A stretch of DNA of 64,000 bases from Lachnoclostridium edouardi (lineage in GTDB: Bacteria > Bacillota > Clostridia > Lachnospirales > Lachnospiraceae), in assembly GCF_900240245.1 (NCBI RefSeq), contig NZ_OESQ01000001.1, positions 192,566 through 256,565 of the forward strand, written 5' to 3'. The notes beneath the pieces are model-generated. The model made no database searches. It was given only the letters and a program-made list of their open reading frames with translations, and had not been told where the DNA came from. Numbering within the stretch: position 1 is the stretch's first letter; each line of letters begins with the position of its first letter. The position numbers were made by a program, and so were the translations under genes. Positions 1 through 8,372 of the stretch are shown here, piece by piece.

Positions 1-61
1 TACTTTCTATCTGAAACTCAAATAAACACCATTTTTAATTATAAACTATAATAACAAACAC

Positions 62-88
62 AGAAGGACTGCCGCTAGCAGTCCTTCT
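62..88 (-). terminator. Hairpin downstream of the LprI-like gene
   Basis: Perfect 11-bp inverted repeat (arms 62-72 and 78-88, 5-nt loop). Read on the minus strand it lies about 115 nt past the stop of the LprI-like gene and is followed by a T-rich but interrupted stretch. This makes it a plausible, somewhat weak intrinsic terminator. On the plus strand no U-tract follows it. Bases 1-61 and 89-204 hold nothing else recognisable. Confidence 0.6.
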
Positions 89-204
89 AAACCTTAAAGT
101 TTGCACTATTTTTTAATCTCTGATACCAAAGTCAGGTACCATATGAAAGTGTATTTATCAAGACAGATATAGAAAAGTTTCTATATGACGGATGATGTTT
201 GTGC

Positions 205-927
205 TTATTGTAAATAGGTTCCGTATTTTTCTACCAGCTCATAACAGCGGCTTTTGGTGGAGGCGGCTAATGACGCTGTGTATTCTACGCTTTCCATAGA
301 GCCTCCGTAGCTTTCTGAGGTTTGCGCCGCTGCAAAGTCACGCTCTAAAAGCCACTCTCTTTCTTCTTTTATAAGAGGTTCCTTTTCTTCAGAAGCCATA
401 CCGTCTAATATGGCATTGTATATAAGATTCAGCTCGCTGTCCCACAGCTTTAATTCTGTGTCGGCCATGCTTTTGGCTGTATAACGGTTATATTCGCTGT
501 TTTCCGTTTTCATCTTTTCCACCTGAACGCTGACCTCATCCAGCCGCTGCTTGTAAGTGCTCACAGTCTGCTCAGAAGAATAACCTAAAGCTGCCTCCGT
601 CTCCGCAAGGGGGGGGGCAGAATCTTCTGCAGGAGCGGCTTCTAATGGAGAAAGCACGGTTTCCTTTGCCTGCTCTTCGTCCTCAGAGACGCTGCCGGAC
701 TTATTTTTAGGCCTGCCGTCCACTACGCCTACCTCGCCCTCTATAATCTCCGCCTGCTCTGTAGATGAAGATTGTCCGGAGGGGATAAGGACAGAAGATA
801 CTATGCTTTGAGATTCTGTACTTGCTGTCGCCGGATCTCCCACGATTTTATTTGTAAAAAATGTAACTGCTATTCCTATGAAAACAATAAGCAGAATAAC
901 AAAGAGTTTTCCCCGATTTTTGCTCAT
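205..927 (-). CDS. Membrane-anchored protein with C-terminal LprI/DUF1311-like domain
   Basis: A 240-residue protein with a short basic N-terminus and one hydrophobic segment at about residues 7-25. It looks like a signal anchor with no lipobox cysteine. An acidic, Ser/Pro/Glu-rich linker follows (about 30-115). The last 110 residues resemble the LprI N-terminal/DUF1311 family: a D-x-E-L-N-x-x-Y core (LWDSELNLIYNAI), a WLLERDF motif near the usual W-x-x-x-R-D position, then GGS and a closing T-x-x-R-x-x-x-L. LprI was described as a lysozyme inhibitor, but most family members have no known role. The expected cysteines of the family are missing. The start is supported by an AAGGAAG ribosome-binding site. 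A run of nine C falls in the linker. Function is unproven. Confidence 0.7.
   Translation of the reverse strand: MSKNRGKLFVILLIVFIGIAVTFFTNKIVGDPATASTESQSIVSSVLIPSGQSSSTEQAEIIEGEVGVVDGRPKNKSGSVSEDEEQAKETVLSPLEAAPAEDSAPPLAETEAALGYSSEQTVSTYKQRLDEVSVQVEKMKTENSEYNRYTAKSMADTELKLWDSELNLIYNAILDGMASEEKEPLIKEEREWLLERDFAAAQTSESYGGSMESVEYTASLAASTKSRCYELVEKYGTYLQ
609..617 (-). repeat. C9 homopolymer tract inside the LprI-like gene
   Basis: Nine consecutive G on the plus strand, so nine C in the coding strand, at about codons 104-106. This is upstream of the LprI-like domain. A gain or loss of one base by slippage would shift the frame before that domain. Confidence 0.9.
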
Positions 928-1041
928 GCTTTACTTCCTTCTCGTTTTGATAAAAATAAGATATCATAAACAGAAAAGAAAAGATATAGGAATCCAAAAA
1001 AGGTAATATTTTGTAAGATTTACTTAATAAGTCCAGGAAGT

Positions 1042-1524
1042 TTATATATCGATGCCAGGATCTTTCAAAAGATCAGAGCCGTCCGCCGCACTGGTGGCCA
1101 GCTGGTCGCACCGTTCGTTTTGAGGATGTCCGGCATGGCCTTTTACCCATATAAAAGTAATCTGATGAGGCTCTGCTGCCTTTAAAAGCCGTTTCCACAA
1201 GTCAATATTTTTTACAGGCCCGCTTTTTCCCCTGTTCCAGTTCATCCGAATCCAGTTGTCAATCCAATGCTGATTAAAAGCGTCTGTTAAATACTTGGAA
1301 TCAGAATACAGCTCCACCTGACAAGGGCGGTTTAAGGCTTCCAGCCCGGCTATAGCCGCCATTAATTCCATTCGGTTGTTGGTAGTTCTTTCATATCCGG
1401 CGGACATAGTTTTTTCATGGAGGACTCCACTGGAATCTGTAAAATGAAGAATTGCTCCGTAGCCTCCCGGACCGTCTGGATTGCCTCTGGCCGACCCGTC
1501 TGTATATATTTGTACCTTGCTCAT
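1042..1524 (-). CDS. rnhA: Ribonuclease HI
   Basis: A 160-residue RNase HI, which cuts the RNA strand of RNA-DNA hybrids in the cytoplasm. The four acidic catalytic residues are in place: D9 in YTDGSARGNP, E53 in NNRMEL, D75 in YSDSKYL and D140 in NERCDQLA. The KGHAGHPQNE loop carrying the assisting histidine is also present. Length is normal for the bacterial type without an N-terminal hybrid-binding domain. The gene lies 32 nt downstream of the beta-CASP nuclease gene on the same strand, so the two may be co-transcribed. The window also carries the type 2 enzyme rnhB. Confidence 0.95.
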   Translation of the reverse strand: MSKVQIYTDGSARGNPDGPGGYGAILHFTDSSGVLHEKTMSAGYERTTNNRMELMAAIAGLEALNRPCQVELYSDSKYLTDAFNQHWIDNWIRMNWNRGKSGPVKNIDLWKRLLKAAEPHQITFIWVKGHAGHPQNERCDQLATSAADGSDLLKDPGIDI

Positions 1525-1556
1525 AATCCTGTTGTATTCTCCTTTATGTCAGTGAA

Positions 1557-3164
1557 TTATCTGTCCCATTTATCGCAAAGGGAGTGAATTTGGTCTGCAA
1601 ATTTGGCCAAATCCTTGTTGGCGCCGCCCTGGTTGTGGAGAATCACCTGCATCAGCCTTTCTCCGGCGGCTACCAGACGGGCAAAGACGCCGCTTGCTTT
1701 CTTAGCCGCGGCAGAAGGCACCTTCTGCTCCACAGGAACTCCCTGGGCAACAGTGATCCATGTTCCCTTGGCTAAATCAAACACAGAGCCGCTGAAAGGA
1801 GCTTCTGTCTGGAAGCCATAGGAATCTCTTAAAAGCTGTGCAAAGCTGTCGCACACCTTGTCGTCGCCGTGAACTAAAAATACTTTGTCCGGCGTTTTCT
1901 CAAATGCCTTTACCCACTGAATCAGTCCGTTTTGGTCTGCATGTCCGCTGATGCCTTCCATCTGAACGATTTTCGCCTTAACATCAATAGTTTCGCCGAA
2001 CAGCTTTACGCTGACTGCCCCGTCCACCAGACTTCGCCCAATTGTGCCAACCGCCTGATAGCCTGCAAAAACAATAGTACTTTCCTGTCTCCACAAATTG
2101 TGCTTTAAATGGTGGCGGATACGGCCGGCATCGCACATTCCGGCTGCGGAAATAATTACCTTTGGAGTTTCGTCAAAGTTTATATTTTTAGATTCATCAC
2201 TGGTAATAGAAAGCTTTAAGCCTCTGAACCCAATAGGGTTGATGCCTTTTTCCACCAACGCTTTTGTATCATCGTCATAGCACTCCAGCAGATTTTTAGA
2301 AAATACATGGGTTGCCTCTACAGCCAAAGGGCTGTCTACATAAACTTCAAAGCCGTCGTGACCTGTAACTAAATGATTAGCTTTAATATGGCGGATAAAA
2401 TATAAAAGCTCCTGAGTACGTCCAACGGCAAATGCAGGAATTACTACATTGCCTCCCTTATCTAAGGTTTCCTGGATAATCTGAGCCAGCTCTTTTATAT
2501 GGTCAGATCCCGCCTTGTGCAGACGATCTCCATAAGTACATTCCATCACTACATAATCTGCGCTGGTTAAATACTGAGGATCTCTAATAATCGGTTTATT
2601 TTTATTGCCAATATCTCCGGAGAAAACAATTTTTTTCTCCACGTCCCCTTCTGTCAGCCATACTTCTATGGAAGCCGAACCTAATAAATGTCCCACATCA
2701 GTAAATTTAACGGTAACAGAGTCGCTTAGCTGTACCTTCTCGCCATAGTGGAGGGGTGAAAAGTGTCTAAGGACTCCCATGGCATCAGCCATTTTATAAA
2801 GCGGCTCTGTCTCTTCCTTTCCTGCCCGTCTTGCCTTTCTGTTTTTCCACTCTGCCTCAGATTCCTGTATATGGGCACTGTCGCGAAGCATAATATCACA
2901 CAAGTCGGTAGTGGCAACTGTTGTAATTACCTGACCTCTAAAGCCTCTTGCGTAAATCAAAGGCAAAAGGCCTGCATGGTCAATGTGGGCATGGGTCAGC
3001 AGCACATAATCAATCTGTGCATAGCTGACGGGAAGCTCTGCATTTTCATATACATTCAGCCCCTGCTCCATGCCGCAGTCCACCAGCAGCTTTGTGTCGC
3101 CTGCCTGGATGTAATGACAGCTGCCTGTTACCTCATGGTCCGCACCAATAAACATAAGTTCCAT
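1557..3164 (-). CDS. Beta-CASP metallo-beta-lactamase-fold RNase (Ysh1/CPSF73-like)
   Basis: A 535-residue metallo-beta-lactamase-fold protein. The zinc motif HAHIDH is at residues 58-63, a later histidine motif sits in VGHLLGSASIEV and an aspartate in FSGDIGN. The beta-CASP insertion covers roughly 220-370 (VGRTQELLY, ISAAGMCDAGR), followed by the C-terminal GHAD and VFLVHGDD histidine motifs. Proteins of this type (KEGG 'metallo-beta-lactamase family protein', CPSF-like) are predicted endo/exoribonucleases. It differs from RNase J, which has a separate C-terminal domain. About 60 residues after the core are family-variable. The start is supported by GAGGAGGGG just upstream. The RNA substrate is unknown. 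Confidence 0.85.
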   Translation of the reverse strand: MELMFIGADHEVTGSCHYIQAGDTKLLVDCGMEQGLNVYENAELPVSYAQIDYVLLTHAHIDHAGLLPLIYARGFRGQVITTVATTDLCDIMLRDSAHIQESEAEWKNRKARRAGKEETEPLYKMADAMGVLRHFSPLHYGEKVQLSDSVTVKFTDVGHLLGSASIEVWLTEGDVEKKIVFSGDIGNKNKPIIRDPQYLTSADYVVMECTYGDRLHKAGSDHIKELAQIIQETLDKGGNVVIPAFAVGRTQELLYFIRHIKANHLVTGHDGFEVYVDSPLAVEATHVFSKNLLECYDDDTKALVEKGINPIGFRGLKLSITSDESKNINFDETPKVIISAAGMCDAGRIRHHLKHNLWRQESTIVFAGYQAVGTIGRSLVDGAVSVKLFGETIDVKAKIVQMEGISGHADQNGLIQWVKAFEKTPDKVFLVHGDDKVCDSFAQLLRDSYGFQTEAPFSGSVFDLAKGTWITVAQGVPVEQKVPSAAAKKASGVFARLVAAGERLMQVILHNQGGANKDLAKFADQIHSLCDKWDR

Positions 3165-3226
3165 AAAACCCCTCCTCTGTAATTCCTCAAGTGTGTATTT
3201 ATCTTATGTTTCTAGTATATCCTATC

Positions 3227-4699
3227 TCAGATAATAATGCAAATCATACCGCCGTTGCTGTCGTTAATTATTTTCTGAAGAGTATCCTGAAGCTTTTGCT
3301 GGCACTCTTCTGTTAATTGGGAAACTTTTGCCTGGATGCCGTCTTCTACAATCTGCTCAATAGATTTACCGAATATATTTGTATTCCAGATGCCGTCCTC
3401 GCTGTTTCTGGCATTTTCTTTAATATAGGCAATTAAATCCTTGGCCTGCTGTTCGCTTCCCACAATAGGGGCGATTTCTGTTTCAATATGGGCCTTAATT
3501 AGGTTAATAGAGGGAGCCTCCGCTTTCATTTTTACACCGTATTTATTACCGTGTTTAATTACCTGAGGTTCATCCAGCATAATTTCTCCCCGCTCCGGCG
3601 TAACTACTCCATAACCTTTTAGTCTTACCTGGCTCATAGCATTTTGAACCTTTTCGTATTCGCTTCTCATTTTTGCCATGCTGGAAAGCAGCTGCATCAG
3701 CTGGTATTCGCCCTCAATGGGAATGCCTACATAATCGCTGAGAATCTGATAGTAATAGCTGTCGTCCACATTTACGTTAACAGCTACGCTGCCGTCAGAC
3801 ATTTCCATATTCTGAATTTTCATTCCTGTAATAGCTTCTGAGGATTCAGGAATATAGTCCCCTACATCTTTCATCTGGCTGACGTCCTTCATCATTTCCT
3901 TTACAGCCTGAATTACCTGGGCTTTCAGCCAATGGGAGGAAGGAAGAATCTCCAGCCATTTAGGAATGAAAAAGTCTACTTCTGTTACAGGAAACTCCTT
4001 CAGCACCTGTTCTAAAATGTGATAAATATCCTCTTTTTTCAGCTGTTCGCAGTTAACAGGAAGCACTGTGACCCCATATTTATTTTTCAGATCCTGAGCC
4101 ATAGCTAAGGTTTCTTCTGATAAAGGCTTCATGGAATTTAAAAGAAGAATAAAAGGTTTGCCAATATCCTTTAATTCCTGTATTGTCCGCTCTTCAGCAG
4201 GTATGTAATTTTGACGTTTCAGCTCTCCAAAAGAGCCGTCGCTTGTAATCACCACTCCAATGGTAGAATGGTCTGCAATGACTTTTCTGGTGCCGATTTC
4301 AGCTGCCTTTGTAAATGGAATTTCTTCCTCATACCACGGCGTCTTTACAAGGCGTTCCATGTCGTTTTCAATATGTCCGCCGGCTCCGTCCACCATAAAA
4401 CCTACGCAGTCGATTAACCGTACCTTAGCCTGAATCCCGTCGTCCAGCTGAATGTCAGCAGCCTCCTTGGGGATGAATTTAGGTTCTGTAGTCATAATCA
4501 TTTTTCCTGCGGCGCTTTGAGGAAGTTCATCCCTGGCCCTTGTTTTCTGATGTTCATCCGCTAGTTCCGGAAGTACCATAAGTTCCATAAAGCGCTTAAT
4601 AAATGTAGACTTTCCAGTGCGCACTGGTCCTACAACGCCGATGTAAATTTCTCCTCCGGTTCTGGCTTCAATATCTTTGTATACATTAAAATTGTCCAT
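3227..4699 (-). CDS. spoIVA: Stage IV sporulation protein A, spore coat morphogenetic ATPase
   Basis: A 490-residue SpoIVA. In sporulating Firmicutes this ATPase polymerises on the forespore outer membrane to form the basement layer of the coat and is needed for cortex assembly; it acts in the mother cell. The Walker A motif GPVRTGKST is at residues 24-32. A DCVGFMVDGAGG switch-like segment and STIGVVITSDGS follow, with the family's characteristic C-terminal region ending in a short hydrophobic tail. Length matches the family (about 490). Its presence shows that the lineage can probably form endospores. The ribosome-binding site lies inside the 3' arm of the hairpin that ends the liv operon. 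In related genomes spoIVA often follows gpsA; here five liv genes lie between them. Confidence 0.95.
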   Translation of the reverse strand: MDNFNVYKDIEARTGGEIYIGVVGPVRTGKSTFIKRFMELMVLPELADEHQKTRARDELPQSAAGKMIMTTEPKFIPKEAADIQLDDGIQAKVRLIDCVGFMVDGAGGHIENDMERLVKTPWYEEEIPFTKAAEIGTRKVIADHSTIGVVITSDGSFGELKRQNYIPAEERTIQELKDIGKPFILLLNSMKPLSEETLAMAQDLKNKYGVTVLPVNCEQLKKEDIYHILEQVLKEFPVTEVDFFIPKWLEILPSSHWLKAQVIQAVKEMMKDVSQMKDVGDYIPESSEAITGMKIQNMEMSDGSVAVNVNVDDSYYYQILSDYVGIPIEGEYQLMQLLSSMAKMRSEYEKVQNAMSQVRLKGYGVVTPERGEIMLDEPQVIKHGNKYGVKMKAEAPSINLIKAHIETEIAPIVGSEQQAKDLIAYIKENARNSEDGIWNTNIFGKSIEQIVEDGIQAKVSQLTEECQQKLQDTLQKIINDSNGGMICIII

Positions 4700-4703
4700 A
4701 AAA

Positions 4704-4745
4704 ATACCCCCTTGCTATGCTGATACAGTATATGCAAAGGGGTAT
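4704..4745 (-). terminator. liv operon terminator overlapping the spoIVA ribosome-binding site
   Basis: 12-bp inverted repeat with one wobble (arms 4704-4715 and 4734-4745, 18-nt loop), starting 4 nt after the livF stop on the minus strand and followed by a T run. The G-rich 3' arm ends about 4 nt before the spoIVA ATG. It holds the only visible Shine-Dalgarno sequence (AAGGGGG), so a read-through liv transcript would hide it. Confidence 0.75.
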
Positions 4746-4749
4746 ATCT

Positions 4750-5460
4750 TTATTCGCTAAGGTAGGCCTTCTTTACCTGGTCATTGTTCATTAACTCCTT
4801 AGCGTCGCCGGAAAGCACTATTTTTCCTGTCTCTAAAACATAAGCTTTATGAGCAATAGATAAAGCTTTTTTAGCGTTCTGTTCTACTAAAAGTACAGTG
4901 GTGCCATCAGCGTTTATGCTTTGAATAATATCAAAAATCTCGTTTACATAGATTGGAGAAAGACCCATGGACGGCTCGTCCATAACAATCAGCTTAGGAT
5001 GGCTCATTAGAGCCCGGCCCATAGCTAACATCTGCTGCTCTCCACCGCTTAATGTGCCGGCAGGCTGCTCTTTTCTCTCCTTCAAACGAGGGAAACGTTT
5101 ATAGATCATTTCTAAAGTGGAATCAATTTCCTTTTTGTCTTTTCTGGTGTAAGCTCCCATTTTCAGGTTCTGCAGTACGCTTAAATGAGCAAATACGCGG
5201 CGCCCTTCCGGAACATGGGCGATTCCCATAGATACCAGCTTATATCCAGGCATCTTTGTAATGTCCTTTCCCTGGTACATAATACTTCCCGCTTTAGCAG
5301 GAAGCAAGCCTGTAATGGTGTGGAGGGTTGTAGTTTTCCCCGCTCCGTTTGCGCCGATCAGCGCAATAATTTCGCCTTGATTTACCTCAAAGGAAATTCC
5401 CTTCAAAGCCTGGATGACTCCATAGTACACCTGAAGGTCCTTTACTTCCATCATTGCCAT
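4750..5460 (-). CDS. livF: Branched-chain amino acid ABC transporter ATPase LivF
   Basis: A 236-residue cytoplasmic ATPase, one of two nucleotide-binding subunits of the LIV/HAAT importer. It has Walker A GANGAGKTT at 36-44, the signature LSGGEQQ at 138-144, Walker B LIVMDEP at 158-164 and a LVEQN H-loop region lacking the switch histidine, as is common in LivF. It is the last gene of the liv operon, 12 nt after livG, with an AGGAGG site 8-9 nt upstream of the ATG. Substrate could be leucine, isoleucine, valine or another small amide or urea-type solute, since the ATPases do not set specificity. Confidence 0.92.
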   Translation of the reverse strand: MAMMEVKDLQVYYGVIQALKGISFEVNQGEIIALIGANGAGKTTTLHTITGLLPAKAGSIMYQGKDITKMPGYKLVSMGIAHVPEGRRVFAHLSVLQNLKMGAYTRKDKKEIDSTLEMIYKRFPRLKERKEQPAGTLSGGEQQMLAMGRALMSHPKLIVMDEPSMGLSPIYVNEIFDIIQSINADGTTVLLVEQNAKKALSIAHKAYVLETGKIVLSGDAKELMNNDQVKKAYLSE

Positions 5461-5472
5461 TATTACTTCCTC

Positions 5473-6231
5473 CTACTCTCCAAGATATGCGCTGATTACC
5501 TGGGGATCATTTAATACGTGGGCCGTAGCCCCCTGAGTAAGCACCTGACCAAAGTTAAGCACTGTCAGCTCTTCACAGATCCCTGATACCAGCTTCATAT
5601 CATGCTCAATCAGCAGTATTGTCATATCAAAATTATCCCGCACAAAACGAATAGTTTCCATCAGCTCTGCAGTTTCATTTGGATTCATGCCGGCAGCCGG
5701 CTCATCTAAAAGAAGAAGCTTAGGCTTTGTGGCTAAGGCTCTGGCGATTTCCAATTTTCTCTGCTTTCCATATGGAAGGTTGGAAGCTTTATAATCCCAA
5801 TCTCTGTCTAAGTCGAACACTTTTAAAAGCTCCATTGCCTGCCGGTCCATAGATTTTTCAGTTTCATAATAAGCAGGAAGGCGGAAAATACCTGTTAAAG
5901 TTGAATATACATTGTGGTTGTGAAGCCCGGCTTTTACATTATCCAGAACGCTTAAATTCTGGAAAAGACGGATATTCTGAAAGGTTCTTGCTATACCTGC
6001 TTTGTTAATATCAATGGTGCTTTTTCCAGCAATATTTTTGCCATCCAGCATAATGGTCCCTGTATCCGGTTTATAAACTCCTGTCAGCAAATTAAAAACT
6101 GTAGTTTTTCCCGCTCCGTTAGGTCCGATCAAGCCGTAAAGCCTATTTTTTTCAATAGTTATATTAAAGCCGTTAACAGCCTTTAAGCCTCCAAAGGAAA
6201 TGCTTAAATTTTTTACTTCCAGCATTGCCAT
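5473..6231 (-). CDS. livG: Branched-chain amino acid ABC transporter ATPase LivG
   Basis: A 252-residue ATPase subunit paired with LivF. It has Walker A GPNGAGKTT at about 36-44, the LivG-type loop LPYGKQRK in place of a strict LSGGQ, Walker B LLLLDEP and the switch motif LLIEHD. The frame is open further upstream to 6276 inside livM. The ATG at 6231 is chosen because AGGAGG at 6241-6246 is 9 nt from it and because the sequence then aligns with LivF (MAMLEVKNL against MAMMEVKDL). The ribosome-binding site lies within the last codons of livM, so translation is likely coupled. Confidence 0.92.
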   Translation of the reverse strand: MAMLEVKNLSISFGGLKAVNGFNITIEKNRLYGLIGPNGAGKTTVFNLLTGVYKPDTGTIMLDGKNIAGKSTIDINKAGIARTFQNIRLFQNLSVLDNVKAGLHNHNVYSTLTGIFRLPAYYETEKSMDRQAMELLKVFDLDRDWDYKASNLPYGKQRKLEIARALATKPKLLLLDEPAAGMNPNETAELMETIRFVRDNFDMTILLIEHDMKLVSGICEELTVLNFGQVLTQGATAHVLNDPQVISAYLGE

Positions 6232-6232
6232 A

Positions 6233-7300
6233 TTATATAGCCTCCTTTGTCTCAGCAGATTTTCTGAATTTGCCAAAAATCCGTTCTCTTAATACAATCA
6301 TCTGGGGAGCAGAGTTAAATAACATCATCAGAATCAGCACAATGGCATAAATCAGCATACGGTAATTATTCAGTCCTCTTAACATTTCAGGGAGAACAGT
6401 CAGCACCACTGCTGCAATAATAGAGCCTCTTATATTGCCGATGCCTCCTAAAACTACGAATACTAAAAACATAATCGACTGGTTGTACCCAAAGTTTTTC
6501 GGGAGAGCTGTTAAGGTTGTTAAGTTATGGGCGTAAAGCACGCCGCCTACACCTGCTAAAGCTGCAGACACGGTAAATGCCAGCAATTTGTACTTTGTAA
6601 CAGAAAGGCCAATAGACTGAGCGGCGATTCTGTTGTCGCGGATAGCCATAACTGCACGGCCGGTTCTGGAATTTACCAGATTCTGAACAATAAACAGGGT
6701 GATAATCAGCAGTATAACTCCAATAGTAAAGGTGGACAGTCGCGGAGTTCCTGTGATGCCCTGAGCGCCTTTAATTAACATTTCTCCTCCCTCTCCCAGC
6801 TTAGGAGTCGCTTTAAAGGAAAGGTGGAAGCCTTCTGCGTCTCTTCCCAAATATATAACGTTTACCAGGTTTTTAATAATCTCGCCAAAGGCTAAGGTTA
6901 CAATGGCCAGATAGTCTCCTCTCAGCCTTAAAACCGGTATGCCGATAATTAATCCAAATAAGGCTGCGGCTGCGGCACCTATGAAAGCTGCAATAATAAA
7001 TGTAACAATAGGATTTCCAATAGTCTCAGACATGCATTTGGAGAATAAAGCGCCTGAAAATGCTCCTACGCACATAAAGCCTGCATGTCCCAAGCTTAAT
7101 TCGCCTGAAATTCCTACTACCAGGTTTAAAGAAACAGCCATAATACTGTAAATGCAGAGAGGTACCAGAAGGCCTTTCATTAAACTGGACATATGATCGC
7201 CTTTTAGCATGATCTGGACAAAAATATACGCGGCGATCACCATTCCATATGTGACAGCGTTATTTAACCAGATTTTATTTTTTGCTTTTGTCTTTTTCAT
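6233..7300 (-). CDS. livM: Branched-chain amino acid ABC transporter permease LivM
   Basis: A 355-residue integral membrane permease with about 8-10 hydrophobic segments. It carries the LivM signature region SLNLVVGISGELSLGHAGFM and the cytoplasmic loop (GRAVMAIRDNRIAAQSIGL) that contacts the ATPases. It forms a heterodimer with LivH and the channel of the importer. The gene starts 8 nt after livH and overlaps the region carrying the livG ribosome-binding site. Confidence 0.92.
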   Translation of the reverse strand: MKKTKAKNKIWLNNAVTYGMVIAAYIFVQIMLKGDHMSSLMKGLLVPLCIYSIMAVSLNLVVGISGELSLGHAGFMCVGAFSGALFSKCMSETIGNPIVTFIIAAFIGAAAAALFGLIIGIPVLRLRGDYLAIVTLAFGEIIKNLVNVIYLGRDAEGFHLSFKATPKLGEGGEMLIKGAQGITGTPRLSTFTIGVILLIITLFIVQNLVNSRTGRAVMAIRDNRIAAQSIGLSVTKYKLLAFTVSAALAGVGGVLYAHNLTTLTALPKNFGYNQSIMFLVFVVLGGIGNIRGSIIAAVVLTVLPEMLRGLNNYRMLIYAIVLILMMLFNSAPQMIVLRERIFGKFRKSAETKEAI

Positions 7301-7308
7301 ATCTGTAC

Positions 7309-8190
7309 CTACACTTTCTCACTGATTTTTCTGCCCATAATGCCTGTTGGTTTTACTAACAGCACAATAATTAAAACAGAAAATACAATGGCGTCTGCCA
7401 GCTGGGATGAAATGTATGCTTTTGCCAGGTTTTCAATAATACCTAAAAGAATGCCTCCTAAAAAGGCGCCTGGTATAGAGCCGATGCCTCCAAATACTGC
7501 GGCTACAAAGGCTTTGATTCCCGGCATGGCTCCGGTGTAAGGAGTCAGGGACGGATAAGCAGAGCAAAGAAGAACGCCTGCAATGGCCGCTAATGCAGAG
7601 CCAATGGCAAATGTCATTCCAATGGTGCCGTTTACATTAATACCCATAAGTGTAGCTGCATCTCTGTCCTCGGAAACTGCCAGCATAGCCTGTCCCGGCT
7701 TAGATTTATTAATAAATGTGAGAAGGCAGACCATAATCACAATACAAGCAATAATAGTAACAAGAATTTCTCCGGAAATAGTGAGAGCTCCGTCTGCCAG
7801 CTTAATTGCAGGGACAGATACTACAGACGTAAAGGATTTTGTGTTGGCGCCGAATGCTAAAAGTGCAATGTTCTGAAGCAAATAGCTGACGCCAATGGCT
7901 GTAATCAGAACTGCCAAAGGGGAAGCGCTGCGCAAAGGGCGGTATGCCACCCGCTCTACTGTCACGCCTAAAATTGTACACACTACTACAGCCAGAAGAA
8001 TTCCCACTACAGGAGGAAGTCCCATTCCGCTGACTGTTATGAAAACGGTGTAGCCTCCTACCATAATAATGTCGCCGTGAGCAAAATTCAGCATCTTGGC
8101 AATTCCGTATACCATAGTGTATCCCAAAGCAATTATCGCATAAATACTGCCTAGACTGATACCGTTGATTAAATAAGATATAAAACTCAT
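7309..8190 (-). CDS. livH: Branched-chain amino acid ABC transporter permease LivH
   Basis: A 293-residue membrane permease with the LivH N-terminal pattern (LINGISLGSIYAIIALGYTM, then NFAHGDIIM) and the ATPase-contact loop QAMLAVSEDRDAATLMGI. The longest frame begins at 8298, but that extension runs through a large inverted repeat at 8236-8298 and looks non-coding. The ATG at 8190 has an AGAGGTG site a few bases upstream and gives the usual family length. Partner of LivM. Confidence 0.92.
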   Translation of the reverse strand: MSFISYLINGISLGSIYAIIALGYTMVYGIAKMLNFAHGDIIMVGGYTVFITVSGMGLPPVVGILLAVVVCTILGVTVERVAYRPLRSASPLAVLITAIGVSYLLQNIALLAFGANTKSFTSVVSVPAIKLADGALTISGEILVTIIACIVIMVCLLTFINKSKPGQAMLAVSEDRDAATLMGINVNGTIGMTFAIGSALAAIAGVLLCSAYPSLTPYTGAMPGIKAFVAAVFGGIGSIPGAFLGGILLGIIENLAKAYISSQLADAIVFSVLIIVLLVKPTGIMGRKISEKV

Positions 8191-8235
8191 TCTCACACCT
8201 CTTGTTCTCTGATTTGTATGGTTTCTGCCCTTTGT

Positions 8236-8298
8236 GTGTCTGAAAAGCAAAAGCCTGTCACAACGTAAAAGTCCTACAGGCTTTTGCTTTTTAGACAC
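8236..8298 (-). terminator. Long intercistronic hairpin between livK and livH
   Basis: Inverted repeat with arms 8236-8258 and 8276-8298 (about 22 of 23 positions paired, 17-nt loop). Its 3' arm on the minus strand is rich in T (CTTTTGCTTTT). It sits between the binding-protein gene and the first permease gene. This is the usual place for a partial terminator or an RNA-stabilising stem that keeps the binding protein in excess over the membrane subunits. Confidence 0.7.
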
Positions 8299-8318
8299 AG
8301 GGGATCATTGAAAAGTGA

Positions 8319-8347
8319 AGGAGGGCTGCCATAGTGACACCCCTCCT
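8319..8347 (-). terminator. Second, shorter stem just after livK
   Basis: Perfect 7-bp G/C-rich inverted repeat (arms 8319-8325 and 8341-8347) beginning about 25 nt past the livK stop on the minus strand. Only a weak T-rich stretch follows. It probably acts with the larger stem at 8236-8298 as an attenuator or a 3'-end protector of livK mRNA. Confidence 0.45.
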
Positions 8348-8372
8348 GGGTTGATGCTAAAATTAGGATGGA

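Noticed and set aside
8191-8298. N-terminal extension of livH
   Set aside because: It encodes both arms of a 22-bp hairpin and gives no LivH-like residues; the ATG at 8190 has a good ribosome-binding site.
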